Shown: in pieces, positions 17,500 to 25,623 of the stretch
Layout of the letters: each line of letters begins with the position of its first letter
How positions within the stretch are numbered: position 1 is the stretch's first letter
The notes under the pieces: generated by a model
What the model was told of the DNA's origin: nothing
The model's input: the letters and a program-made list of their open reading frames with translations, nothing else
Databases searched by the model: none
Assembly: GCF_000184745.1 (NCBI RefSeq)
Contig: NC_014931.1
Location: forward strand, 5,270,001 to 5,334,000
DNA length: 64,000 nt
Source of the DNA: Variovorax paradoxus EPS
GTDB lineage: Bacteria > Pseudomonadota > Gammaproteobacteria > Burkholderiales > Burkholderiaceae_C
Direction: 5' to 3'
Made by a program: the position numbers and the translations under genes

Positions 17500-18183
17500 A
17501 TGAGCCGCATCCTGATGGTCGAAGACGGGCGCGACAGCGCCTTTGCGCTGCTGGACCACCTCTGCAACGCGGGCCACGAGGTCGAGCACATCGGCGACGG
17601 CGCGGCGGCGCTCGACCGCATCCTGAGTTCGCCGCCTGCGCTGACCTTGCTCGACGTGGTGCTGCCTCGAATCGACGGCCTCGAGGTGCTGCAGCAGGTG
17701 CGCTCGCACAGCGACCATCCGATCATCATGCTGACGGCGCGCACGCGCGAGGTCGATCGCCTGCGCGGGCTCGACCTGGGCGCCGACGACTATGTCTGCA
17801 AGCCGTTTTCGCCGCGCGAAGTGGTGGCGCGCGTGCACACGGTGCTGCGCCGGCATGCGCAACGCGATGGCGCTTGCGGGGCGCCGTCGAAGTCGGTGTC
17901 GTTCCGGGACGCGCACGGCGGCGCGCACCTGGAGGGGCACGCGCTCGATCTCACGCGCCGCGAACTCCTGCTGCTGCGCACGCTGTCGCGGGATCCAGGG
18001 CGGGTGTTCACGCGCTCGAAGCTGCTGGAGGCGGCGTTTCCGGAAGCGTTCGATGTGAACGAGCGCGCGGTCGACGGGCACATCAAGAACCTGCGCAAGA
18101 AGCTCACCGCCGTGGCCCCCTCGCACGGCTGGATCCGCTCGATCTACGGCGTGGGCTTCAGCTTCGCGGACCGGCCGGCCTGA
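17500..18183 (+). CDS. OmpR-type response regulator without adjacent kinase
   Basis: A 227-residue regulator. The receiver domain has MVED, Asp52 in LLDVVLPRIDG and the lysine of VCKPFSP; the winged-helix domain contains LTRRELLLLRTLSRDPGRVFTRSKLL and ends HGWIRSIYGVGFSF. It is close in sequence to the BaeR-type regulator 2.3 kb downstream. It lies 19 bp after the BamA-type gene on the same strand and is likely co-transcribed with it, which points to an envelope-related role. No kinase gene is next to it; BaeS downstream could serve both. This is inference. Confidence 0.9.
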   Translation: MSRILMVEDGRDSAFALLDHLCNAGHEVEHIGDGAAALDRILSSPPALTLLDVVLPRIDGLEVLQQVRSHSDHPIIMLTARTREVDRLRGLDLGADDYVCKPFSPREVVARVHTVLRRHAQRDGACGAPSKSVSFRDAHGGAHLEGHALDLTRRELLLLRTLSRDPGRVFTRSKLLEAAFPEAFDVNERAVDGHIKNLRKKLTAVAPSHGWIRSIYGVGFSFADRPA

Positions 18184-18428
18184 GCACGGCACACGGCATC
18201 GCGCGGTGTGGCGGGGCCGGTGCGCATGATCGGCGCGAGGGTCGAGAGACTCGCGCTGCGCCCCTCGGCCGGATGGCGCTCGCTGCATCCCCCACGCGCG
18301 GCGATGCAGGCGCCCAGCGCCAGGCCGCCGAAGGCCAGCAGGCCCATGAAGCGCTGCATCAGCGGCAACCCGCCAGTTGATGGTGTCGCCACGGGATGCA
18401 CCCAGGCGGTTTCGCTGTGAGACGGCAT
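18144..18428 (-). CDS. Possible small membrane protein
   Basis: An open frame of 94 codons from ATG 18428. It contains one hydrophobic segment (MGLLAFGGLALGACIAARGGC) that could be a membrane helix or a lipoprotein signal if translation begins at the internal ATG 18359. It overlaps the 3' end of the response regulator by 40 bp on the opposite strand and has no good ribosome-binding site, so it may not be real. It follows another small membrane-protein gene on the same strand. Confidence 0.3.
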   Translation of the reverse strand: MPSHSETAWVHPVATPSTGGLPLMQRFMGLLAFGGLALGACIAARGGCSERHPAEGRSASLSTLAPIMRTGPATPRDAVCRAQAGRSAKLKPTP

Positions 18429-18472
18429 CGCGGTGTGCAACGCTCAGTCTTCGGTGGATTGCGCGAAGCCAC

Positions 18473-18748
18473 TCATGCGCTTTCCTTCTCGGCTTCGGCG
18501 CCCGGCTCCACCGCGCGCGTGGCGCGCGCCTCCGCCCAGACGACCAGCAGCGTCCACACATGGGTGACCACCCAGAAGATCGCCGTGAGCCACAACAGGA
18601 CCAAGCCCATGCCGTCCTCGGACCAGGCATCGGCCCACGACCAGGCGGGGCGCGTCGGCGCGCAGTGCGCCGGGCTGGCCCAGGCCAGCACGGCGGCCGC
18701 GAAGGCGGGGAGGAACTTTTTCGGTGAGCTAAAGGTGGCCGGGTTCAT
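18473..18748 (-). CDS. Small membrane protein of unknown function
   Basis: A 91-residue product with a likely signal or first helix (FLPAFAAAVLAWASPAHC) and a second membrane helix rich in tryptophan (GLVLLWLTAIFWVVTHVWTLLVVW), ending in a charged tail. The family is not recognised. It is divergent from baeS, and the 175-bp gap between them contains two BaeR-box-like sites in inverted order, so it may belong to the same envelope-stress regulon. Confidence 0.55.
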   Translation of the reverse strand: MNPATFSSPKKFLPAFAAAVLAWASPAHCAPTRPAWSWADAWSEDGMGLVLLWLTAIFWVVTHVWTLLVVWAEARATRAVEPGAEAEKESA

Positions 18749-18773
18749 GGGCCCGCATCGTGCGTTTCGAATC

Positions 18774-18842
18774 GGGAGAAATGTGGGAGGGCCACACCAC
18801 CGGATTCCATCCGGATTCCTCCCAGATTTCTCCCCATTTGGC
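18774..18842. promoter_or_regulatory. Inverted pair of BaeR-box-like sites
   Basis: Two 17-bp arms (18774-18790 and 18818-18834) are reverse complements with one mismatch. Between them lies a second dyad, CCGGAT-TCC-ATCCGG (18800-18814). The right arm runs into TTTCTCCCCATTTGGC (18827-18842), which resembles the E. coli BaeR box TTTTTCTCCATNATTGGC. The pair sits between the divergent small membrane protein and baeSR, so autoregulation is likely. Confidence 0.55.
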
Positions 18843-18923
18843 CGCCATGATCCGCCGCTTGCCTATGACGCCCGCCTGCCCGAAACGCATGTCGCAGAAT
18901 GCGGCCATGCCTGCCCAGAGCCC

Positions 18924-20516
18924 ATGCCGCGTCTGACACTCTCCCGCAAGATCTTCCTGGCGCTGGCCGCCTTGCTGGTCGTGTTGCTGCTCAGCTTCGT
19001 GGGCTTTTCCATCATCGCGCTGCAGCGGGGCCTGGGCGCCTACGTCGCCGAGATCGAGATCCGGCGCATGGACTGGCTCTCGCAACTTCTCTTGAAGCAC
19101 TACGCTGCCAACGGCGACTGGAAGAAGCTGCGCGACAACGACGAGGCCTGGCATCGCCTCCGCATGGGCCAACTGGCGGGTGTGCTCGATGGCGCGGCCA
19201 GCCCCGACGACCGGCGGCTTCCGCCCTGGTACGAGCGCCGCGCGCCAGGCACGGGCCGGGTCGAAGGCGATGCCGACAACGGCGCACCGCCGCCGGCTCC
19301 GGCTTCCTCGTCGCCCACCGGCTCGCCGCAACTCGATCTTCTGCCACGGCGCTTCTCGATGCCGCCGCCGCCCTGGTTCTTTCCCGACCCGCGCGGTGCG
19401 GCCGATTCGATCTACCAGCGCCTGGCCGTGCTCGATGCGCAAGGCGCATTGGTGGTCGGCGCCTCCATCGATCTGGAGAATGCCGCGCGCATGCCGATCC
19501 GCCGCGGGCGCTCGGTCGTCGGCTATCTCGCGCTTGCGCCGATGGAAGGCCTCGAGAGCGAGGCCGACCGCGCCTTCATCGCGCGCCAGTCGGGCGTGAT
19601 CGCGCTCACCGGCCTGTGCGGACTCGCCTTCGCGCTCGTGCTGTCGTGGCTGCTCGCGCGCCGCTGGTTCAAGCCCATCGACGCGCTGACGCAGGCCGCG
19701 CAGGACGTGGCGCGCGGGCGGCTCTCCACGCGCGTGGCCGTGCATGGTTCCGACGAACTCGCGCTGCTGGGCAAGACCTTCAACGACATGGCGCAGCGCC
19801 TGGACAAGGTCGAGGCCTCGCGGCGCGCGTGGCTCGCCGACGCGGCGCACGAGCTGCGCACACCGCTCGCTGCGATGCGCGCGGAAATCGAAGCGCTGCA
19901 GGACGGCGTGCGCACCTTCGACGAACGCACCGCCCTGCGCATGCACCGGCAGGTGATCCGCCTCGGCCAGCTGGTCGACGACCTGCGCAGCAGCATGCGC
20001 GAGCCGCAGAACGATCTGCTCACCACCGCCGTGTTTCCGCTCACGCTGCTGAAGGAGGCGCTGGACCACACGCGCGACCGCTTCGCGCAGCGCGGCATCG
20101 CGGTCGACCGGGAAGCGATCGACCGCATCGCCGCATCGGCCCAGCCGGTGATCGACGGCGACGCGCACCGGCTGCACCAGGTCTTCATGAACCTGCTGGA
20201 GAACACGCTGGCCTACACCGACGCGGGCGGCCGGCTGCGCATCGACGTGACCATCGAAGGCGCGTGGACCGGCAACTGCCTCACGCTGCTGTTCGATGAC
20301 AGCGCGCCGGGCGTGTCCGAAGAAGAAATCCCGCGGCTCTTCGACCGCCTGTTCCGCGGCGAAACCTCGCGCAGCCGCGCGCTCGGCGGCTCGGGCCTCG
20401 GCCTCTCGATCTGCCGCGCGACCATCGAGGCGCACGGCGGCAGCATCGAGGCCGCCCCATCGCCGCTCGGCGGACTGCGCATGACCCTCACCCTTCCACT
20501 GGCGGCATCCGCATGA
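18924..20516 (+). CDS. baeS: Sensor histidine kinase BaeS
   Basis: A 530-residue kinase. Two membrane helices (about 10-32 and 228-250) enclose a periplasmic region that contains a proline-rich stretch (PPPAPASSSP, later MPPPPWFFPDP) not usual for BaeS. HAMP follows, then HisKA with AAHELRTPLAAM (His309), the N-box NLLENTLAYTD, and DDSAPGVSEEE plus GGSGLGLSI, which match BaeS closely. BaeS senses envelope damage and some antimicrobials and phosphorylates BaeR. The ATG at 18924 is chosen because it gives MPRLTLSRKIFLALAAL, a normal kinase start. The stop overlaps the baeR ATG by four bases. Confidence 0.9.
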   Translation: MPRLTLSRKIFLALAALLVVLLLSFVGFSIIALQRGLGAYVAEIEIRRMDWLSQLLLKHYAANGDWKKLRDNDEAWHRLRMGQLAGVLDGAASPDDRRLPPWYERRAPGTGRVEGDADNGAPPPAPASSSPTGSPQLDLLPRRFSMPPPPWFFPDPRGAADSIYQRLAVLDAQGALVVGASIDLENAARMPIRRGRSVVGYLALAPMEGLESEADRAFIARQSGVIALTGLCGLAFALVLSWLLARRWFKPIDALTQAAQDVARGRLSTRVAVHGSDELALLGKTFNDMAQRLDKVEASRRAWLADAAHELRTPLAAMRAEIEALQDGVRTFDERTALRMHRQVIRLGQLVDDLRSSMREPQNDLLTTAVFPLTLLKEALDHTRDRFAQRGIAVDREAIDRIAASAQPVIDGDAHRLHQVFMNLLENTLAYTDAGGRLRIDVTIEGAWTGNCLTLLFDDSAPGVSEEEIPRLFDRLFRGETSRSRALGGSGLGLSICRATIEAHGGSIEAAPSPLGGLRMTLTLPLAASA

Positions 20517-21217
20517 CACGCATCGTCGTCGTGGAGGACGAGATCGACATCGCCTCGGTGGTGCAGGACTACCTGCGCCACAGCGGCTACGAGACCGCGC
20601 ACTTCGCCGACGGGCAGAGCGCGCTCGAAAGCATCGTCGCCGCGCCGCCCGACCTGACGCTGCTGGACATCATGCTGCCGCGGCTGGACGGCATCGAGGT
20701 GCTGCGCCGCGCGCGCGAGCACACGGCGCATCCGATCATCATGCTCACCGCGCGCATCGAGGAGGTCGACCGCCTGCTCGGCCTGGAGCTCGGCGCGGAC
20801 GACTATGTGTGCAAGCCCTTCTCGCCGCGCGAACTGGTGGCGCGCGTGCGTGCCGTGCTGCGGCGCACGGCACCAGGGAATGTGCCGGGGGTGCCCGGGC
20901 AAGCCCCGCAGAGCGAAGGCCCGGGCCTCGTGCTCGACGACGTGCACTGGCGTGCATCGCTCGAAGGCACGCCGCTGAACCTCACGCGCCGCGAGTTCGG
21001 ACTGCTGCAGGTGCTGTCGCGGCACCCGGGGCGCATCTTCTCGCGTGCGCGGCTGCTGGAGCTTGCCTACGACGACACGGTGGACGTGACAGAGCGTGCC
21101 ATCGACAGCCATGTGAAGAACCTGCGCCGTAAGCTCGGTGCGGTGTCGCCTGCGCACGACTGGATTCGCTCGGTGTATGGCGTGGGGTTTGCTTGGGAAG
21201 CGCCGCCACAGCCCTGA
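20513..21217 (+). CDS. baeR: Response regulator BaeR
   Basis: A 234-residue OmpR-family regulator: acidic pocket VVEDE, phosphoacceptor Asp52 in LLDIMLPRLDG, lysine in VCKPFSP, and winged helix ending HDWIRSVYGVGFAWE. The ATGA overlap with baeS shows coupling. In E. coli BaeR activates drug-efflux genes including an RND pump. An RND adaptor/pump pair lies about 4.4 kb downstream on the same strand, but I see no BaeR-like box directly upstream of it, so a link is only suggestive. Confidence 0.92.
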   Translation: MTRIVVVEDEIDIASVVQDYLRHSGYETAHFADGQSALESIVAAPPDLTLLDIMLPRLDGIEVLRRAREHTAHPIIMLTARIEEVDRLLGLELGADDYVCKPFSPRELVARVRAVLRRTAPGNVPGVPGQAPQSEGPGLVLDDVHWRASLEGTPLNLTRREFGLLQVLSRHPGRIFSRARLLELAYDDTVDVTERAIDSHVKNLRRKLGAVSPAHDWIRSVYGVGFAWEAPPQP

Positions 21218-21272
21218 CTGAACGGCCTGGACGTTCGCGGCCTCGTGGCATGCATCGTGCAAGATCGCAGCC

Positions 21273-23483
21273 ATGCTCCCCCTGTCTTCCGATGCGCTGC
21301 GCCAGCGCCTGCGTTCCTTTGCCTCCCGCGCGCAGCCGCTGCGCATTCTTCTCACCCTTGGCAGCCTGATGGCGGTGTGCAGCTACACCGGCCACACCGA
21401 TGCGGTGATCCCCTTGTTCCTTGGCGCCATCGCCAGTGCGCTCGCCGAAACCGACGACAGCTGGCGCGGCCGCTTTCGCGCGCAGCTCGTGACGCTCGCC
21501 TGCTTCGCGGTGCTGTCGTTCTCGGTGGAGACGCTGTTCGGCCGGCCGGTGCTCTTCATCGCCGGGCTGGCGTTCGCGGCCTTCTGGCTCACGATGCTGG
21601 GCGCGGTGGAAGCGCGCTACAAGGCCATCGCCTACGCGACGCTGATCCTCGCGATGTACGCCACGCTCGGCATCGAGAACCAGGGCGCGCACGGCCACGA
21701 CAGGGGGCGCGAATCCTTGTTGCTGCTGGCCGGTGCCGCTTGGTACGGCGTGTTCTCGGTGCTCTGGTGCGCGGCCTTTCCGGCGCAGCCGGTGCAGGCG
21801 CGGCTGGTGACGCTGTTCACCGTGCTCGGCAACTTCGTGCGCTTCAAGGCGTCGCTCTTCGAGCCGCTGCGCGGCATCGACATCGAACAGAAGCGGCTCT
21901 CGCTCGCGCAGCTCAACGCCGAGGTGGTGAGCGAGCTGAACGCCGCGAAGGAAAGCATCTTCCGCCGCATCGGCGCGCGGGCGCCGACCGGTCGCATCTC
22001 GCGCTACCGCGGGCTCTACCTGATCGCACAGGACGTGCACGAGCGCGCAAGCTCCTCGCACGACGACTACAACGCGCTGGCCGACGCCTTCTTCCACAGC
22101 GATCTGCTCTACCGCTGCCAGCGCGTGCTCGGCCTGCAGGGCCTGGCCTGCCAGCGGCTTGCAAGCTCGATCGCGCGGCGTGAGCCTTTCGAGGTGGGCG
22201 AGGAAACCGTGCAGGCGCTGGCCGACCTGCGCGGCGCCATCGAACACGAGCGGGCACGGGCGACCACGCCGGAGCGCCTCGCGCTTCTTGCATCGGTGGA
22301 AGCGCTGGCGCGCAACCTCGCGCAGCTCGACGGGCAACTCGCTGGAGCAAGCCAGCCATCCGCCCGCGCCGGACGGACCGAGATGGGCCTCTTCAACCGC
22401 TCGCCGCGTTCGTGGCGGGACGCGGTAGAGCGCGTGCGGCGGCAGCTCACGCCGCGCTCGCCGCTGTTCCGCCATGCGCTGCGGCTGGCGATTGCGCTTG
22501 CCGTGGGCTACAGCGTGATGCACGTCATCCATCCCGCGCAGGGCTACTGGATCCTGCTGACCACGCTGTTCGTGTGCCAGCAAAGCTTCGGCGACACCAT
22601 CTCGCGCATGGGCCAGCGCATCGCAGGCACCGCGCTGGGCGTGGTTGCGGGCTGGGCGCTGTTGCAGCTCTTTCCGCAGCCGCTGGTGCAGTCGGTGATC
22701 GCGGTGGCGGCGGGCGTGCTGTTCTTCGCGACGCGCGCCACGCGCTACCTGCTCGCGACGGCCGCGATGACGCTGCTGGTGCTGATGTGCTTCAACCAGG
22801 TGGGCGACAGCGGCTTGCTGCTTGTGCCGCGGCTGGTCGACACCGCCATCGGCAGCGCCATCGCCGGCCTCGCGGTGCTGCTGGTGCTGCCGCACTGGCA
22901 GGCGCGGCGCATCAACGAACTGGCGGCCACGGCGATGCGCAGCCATGCGGGGTATCTGCGCCGGATCGTCGAGCAGTACGGCACGGGGCCGCGCGACCAC
23001 CTCGACTACCGCCTCGCGCGGCGCAACGACCACAACGCCGATGCGGCGCTGTCGACGGCGGTGTCGGACATGTTCCGCGAGCCGGGCTATGTGCGGCCGC
23101 GCGCGGGCATCGCGCTGCGCTTTCTTATCCGGTCGCACACGCTCCTGAGCTATCTGTCGGCGCTCGGCGCGCACCGCGCCGCGTTGCCCGATTCGCCGCA
23201 CATGGCGGTGCTGCGCGACGCGGCCGAAGCTGCGGCTGCGGCGCTCGATGCGCTGGCCGGCGGGTTGCAGGGCGGCGCGATCGGGGACGACCCTGCTAAC
23301 GAACCCGCCGTCCGCGCGGCCCTCGCGGCGGCCGTGGCCCCGGCCGGCGATGCCGGCGCGGCTGAACGCACCATCCACACCGAACTGGCCCAGGTCTGGC
23401 TGCAGATCGACGCGCTGCGCATCCATGCGCGCGAGTGGCTGCAGCCGGGCGACGACGCGGCGCCCGCCACCCTGGAAACCTGA
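21273..23483 (+). CDS. yccS: YccS/FUSC-family inner-membrane protein
   Basis: A 736-residue protein with two similar membrane blocks of about six helices each (residues about 20-180 and 405-545), each followed by a long cytoplasmic helical part. This is the YccS/YhfK arrangement of the FUSC (fusaric acid resistance-like) superfamily. Signatures include YSVMHVIHPAQGYWILLTTL and FVCQQSFGDTISRM. The role of YccS is unclear; related proteins export aromatic acids. The gene starts 55 bp after baeR and is on the same strand, so joint transcription is possible. Confidence 0.85.
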   Translation: MLPLSSDALRQRLRSFASRAQPLRILLTLGSLMAVCSYTGHTDAVIPLFLGAIASALAETDDSWRGRFRAQLVTLACFAVLSFSVETLFGRPVLFIAGLAFAAFWLTMLGAVEARYKAIAYATLILAMYATLGIENQGAHGHDRGRESLLLLAGAAWYGVFSVLWCAAFPAQPVQARLVTLFTVLGNFVRFKASLFEPLRGIDIEQKRLSLAQLNAEVVSELNAAKESIFRRIGARAPTGRISRYRGLYLIAQDVHERASSSHDDYNALADAFFHSDLLYRCQRVLGLQGLACQRLASSIARREPFEVGEETVQALADLRGAIEHERARATTPERLALLASVEALARNLAQLDGQLAGASQPSARAGRTEMGLFNRSPRSWRDAVERVRRQLTPRSPLFRHALRLAIALAVGYSVMHVIHPAQGYWILLTTLFVCQQSFGDTISRMGQRIAGTALGVVAGWALLQLFPQPLVQSVIAVAAGVLFFATRATRYLLATAAMTLLVLMCFNQVGDSGLLLVPRLVDTAIGSAIAGLAVLLVLPHWQARRINELAATAMRSHAGYLRRIVEQYGTGPRDHLDYRLARRNDHNADAALSTAVSDMFREPGYVRPRAGIALRFLIRSHTLLSYLSALGAHRAALPDSPHMAVLRDAAEAAAAALDALAGGLQGGAIGDDPANEPAVRAALAAAVAPAGDAGAAERTIHTELAQVWLQIDALRIHAREWLQPGDDAAPATLET

Positions 23484-23544
23484 AACGTCCGACCGCTTGG
23501 CTGGGCGAAACAACCCGCCAGGAGGCTGGTCAGGTTGCGCCGGG

Positions 23545-23550
23545 TAAAAT
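23545..23550 (+). promoter_or_regulatory. -10 box close to a start codon
   Basis: TAAAAT ends 9 bp before the ATG at 23560. Transcription from this box would begin within a few bases of the start codon, giving a leaderless or nearly leaderless message; no Shine-Dalgarno sequence is present. No convincing -35 box is seen. Confidence 0.4.
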
Positions 23551-23559
23551 CGCGGCTTC

Positions 23560-23925
23560 ATGTCACGCTGGTTCGCCGCTACTGTCCTCACCCTCATGTT
23601 GTCCTGCTACGGCCTTGCCGTGTTCGCGCAGGGCCTGATGGGCGCCGGGCATCACGCGCATGCGGGCGCCGACATGCAGACCTGTGCAACCACCAGCATG
23701 TCGTTCTCCGATGCATTCGTGAGCGACGCCATGGACCTGGCGGACGAACTCCCCTCCCATGACGAGGCGGGTTCCGAGCACGTCGAACTGGTCGATGCCC
23801 GGCATCCCCTGGCCGTGCCCCTTTTCCTCTCTGAGCAGCCGCGCGGACTCGCCCTGACGCCCGCGCTCTCACCGCTCCTCGATCGGCCCAAGCGGCCACC
23901 CCGCGCCGCCGCCCTGGTCGCCTAA
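23560..23925 (+). CDS. Small exported protein, unknown function
   Basis: A 121-residue product with a signal peptide (WFAATVLTLMLSCYGLAVFAQG). The mature part carries GAGHHAHAGADMQTCATTSMSFSD, rich in histidine and methionine, which could bind metal, and an acidic stretch DELPSHDEAGSEHVE. The C-terminus is Pro/Arg-rich. No family is recognised. A TAAAAT box lies just before the ATG, and overlapping hairpins begin at the stop codon. It stands between yccS and a BI-1 family gene. Confidence 0.6.
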   Translation: MSRWFAATVLTLMLSCYGLAVFAQGLMGAGHHAHAGADMQTCATTSMSFSDAFVSDAMDLADELPSHDEAGSEHVELVDARHPLAVPLFLSEQPRGLALTPALSPLLDRPKRPPRAAALVA

Positions 23926-23957
23926 GGCTCCGCCGCGACTGGAGCCTTTGCGGCTCC
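23924..23957 (+). terminator. Overlapping hairpins after the small exported protein
   Basis: AAGGCTCC (23924-23931) pairs with GGAGCCTT (23941-23948), a stem of 8 bp that begins at the stop codon and ends in TTT. The same GGAGCC can instead pair with GGCTCC at 23952-23957, so the two structures exclude each other. A weak terminator or attenuator before the BI-1 gene is possible. Confidence 0.35.
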
Positions 23958-24081
23958 TGCCTTTGTCTCGATTCGACCGCGTCGCCGCATTCCGGCAACC
24001 GAGCTCGCATCGCGAACACACCGCTTCTCCCGTGCCACACCGCGTTCCCGCACCGCCGGAACGCCCGATCAAGGAATCAGA

Positions 24082-24780
24082 ATGAACAACGGACAACCCA
24101 CCTACCACCCCGGCTTCGACGCACCCATCGCATCGGCCCAGGAACGCAACCGCGTTCTTCGCAACACCTACTGGCTGCTCGCGCTGTCGATGTTGCCCAC
24201 CGTGCTCGGCGCCTGGATCGGCGTTACCACCGGCCTCGCACGCGCCATGTCCCCGGGCATCGGCCTCATGGTGTTCCTCGGGGGCGCCTTCGGCTTCATG
24301 TACGCCATCGAGAAGACCAAGAACTCGGCCGCCGGCGTGCCGGTGCTGCTGGCCTTCACCTTCTTCATGGGGCTGATGCTCTCGCGCCTCGTGGGCTCGG
24401 TGCTGGGCCTCTCGAACGGCGCGAACCTGGTGATGACGGCCTTCGCCGGCACCGGCGCGATCTTCCTGGGCATGGCGACGCTGTCGTCGGTCATCAAGCG
24501 CGACCTGTCGGCCATGGGGAAGTGGCTCTTCATCGGCGCCGTGCTGCTCTTGGTGGCGGGCATCGCCAACTTTTTCATCCAGTCGAGCGCGCTGATGATG
24601 ACGCTGGCCGTCGCCGCCATCGGCATCTTCTCGGCCTTCATCCTGCATGACCTCAAGCGCGTGAAGGACGGCCTGGAGACCAACTACATCTCCGCCACGC
24701 TGGGCGTCTATCTCAGCATCTACAACGTGTTCCAGGCACTGCTCGCCCTCTTGGGCATGGGCGGCGGCCGGGACGAGTAA
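24082..24780 (+). CDS. Bax inhibitor-1 family membrane protein (YbhL/YccA type)
   Basis: A 232-residue protein with seven hydrophobic segments and the family marks ERNRVLRNTYWLLALSMLPT near the N-terminus, FFMGLMLSRLVG, and a C-terminal SIYNVFQALLALLGMGGG. Bacterial BI-1 proteins such as YccA and YbhL bind or modulate FtsH and act in calcium or proton leak; the sequence fits the beta-proteobacterial form in length. A Shine-Dalgarno-like AAGGAA lies before the ATG. A Rrf2-type regulator follows after 20 bp and may share the transcript. Confidence 0.9.
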   Translation: MNNGQPTYHPGFDAPIASAQERNRVLRNTYWLLALSMLPTVLGAWIGVTTGLARAMSPGIGLMVFLGGAFGFMYAIEKTKNSAAGVPVLLAFTFFMGLMLSRLVGSVLGLSNGANLVMTAFAGTGAIFLGMATLSSVIKRDLSAMGKWLFIGAVLLLVAGIANFFIQSSALMMTLAVAAIGIFSAFILHDLKRVKDGLETNYISATLGVYLSIYNVFQALLALLGMGGGRDE

Positions 24781-24800
24781 CGTCAAGAAGGGAGCCTTCC

Positions 24801-25346
24801 ATGCGCCTCACCACCAAGGGCCGCTTCGCGGTCACCGCGATGATCGACATCGCCCTGCACGGCCGCTCGGGCCCGGTCACGCTGGCCTCGATCAGCCTGC
24901 GCCAACGGGTCTCGCTGTCGTACCTGGAGCTGCTGTTCGCCAAGCTGCGCCGAAACGATCTGGTCGAATCGACCCGCGGTCCGGGCGGCGGCTATTCGCT
25001 CAGCCGCAAGGCCGCGCTCATCAGCGTGGCGGACATCGTGCTGTCCATCGAGGACCACGGTAACGAGACCACGCGCCGGCGCGCCGGCGCGGATGTGGAC
25101 GACAGCGGCCGCTGCGAGGTCGAGGAGCTCTGGGCCTCGGTCAACCTGCGGGCGGTCGAGTTCCTGAAATCGATCTCGCTGCAGAGCCTGGTCGACGAAC
25201 AAAAGGCCAAGGGCGTGCAGGCCGCCACCAGCGTGGCCGGCAGCAGGCGGACCACCGTGGTCGGCACGCCGGTGCGCAAGCCGTTCGTCGTGGACGCGCC
25301 GAACTCGGTGTTCGCACTGGGCCGGCGCCAGCAACGCGCCGGTTAG
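24801..25346 (+). CDS. IscR-like Rrf2 regulator lacking the Fe-S ligands
   Basis: A 181-residue protein. The winged-helix half is very close to IscR (MRLTTKGRFAVTAMIDIAL, SLSYLELLFAKLRRNDLVESTRGPGGGY), and the C-terminus keeps the DAPNSVFALG end seen in beta-proteobacterial IscR. The [2Fe-2S] site is not kept: E. coli IscR uses Cys92, Cys98, Cys104 and His107, while this region reads RRRAGADVDDSGRCEVEELW with a single cysteine, Cys105, and no matching histidine. It therefore cannot hold the usual cluster and may act like apo-IscR or sense something else. No iscS, iscU or hscA gene is nearby. Confidence 0.88.
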   Translation: MRLTTKGRFAVTAMIDIALHGRSGPVTLASISLRQRVSLSYLELLFAKLRRNDLVESTRGPGGGYSLSRKAALISVADIVLSIEDHGNETTRRRAGADVDDSGRCEVEELWASVNLRAVEFLKSISLQSLVDEQKAKGVQAATSVAGSRRTTVVGTPVRKPFVVDAPNSVFALGRRQQRAG

Positions 25347-25623
25347 TTACAGTTCTGCCTCGCCTCGCGAGCGGCGAAGCCGAAGTACCCCATAGCCAGA
25401 CCGCCGGCCACCGCGCCGGCGCCCCCGCCAACGATCCGGGCAGCCGCAAGGCTGTGCCAGCGTTGGCTTTTTTTCGTTTGCTTGCCTCTACAGAAAGCCG
25501 AGCCATGCGGCGTATCGCGCCGCGGCACCCCAGGCAGAATGCACCATTAAGGTGCGAAATCGATGCGCAACCGGGGGTTCCTGGCCTGCGCCGGACAGCG
25601 TCGCACCGCGATTCCAGACACTC

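Noticed and set aside
15831..17744. 637-codon open frame opposite the BamA-type gene.
   Set aside because: Antisense to a strongly supported gene and without start signals.
20982..23597. 871-codon open frame on the minus strand opposite baeR and yccS.
   Set aside because: Antisense shadow of two well-supported genes; composition is unlike a real protein.
25343..25528. 61-codon frame between iscR-like and adaptor genes with a glycine-rich segment.
   Set aside because: No ribosome-binding site or family; convergent with and overlapping the end of the IscR-like gene by 4 bp. Too weak to call.
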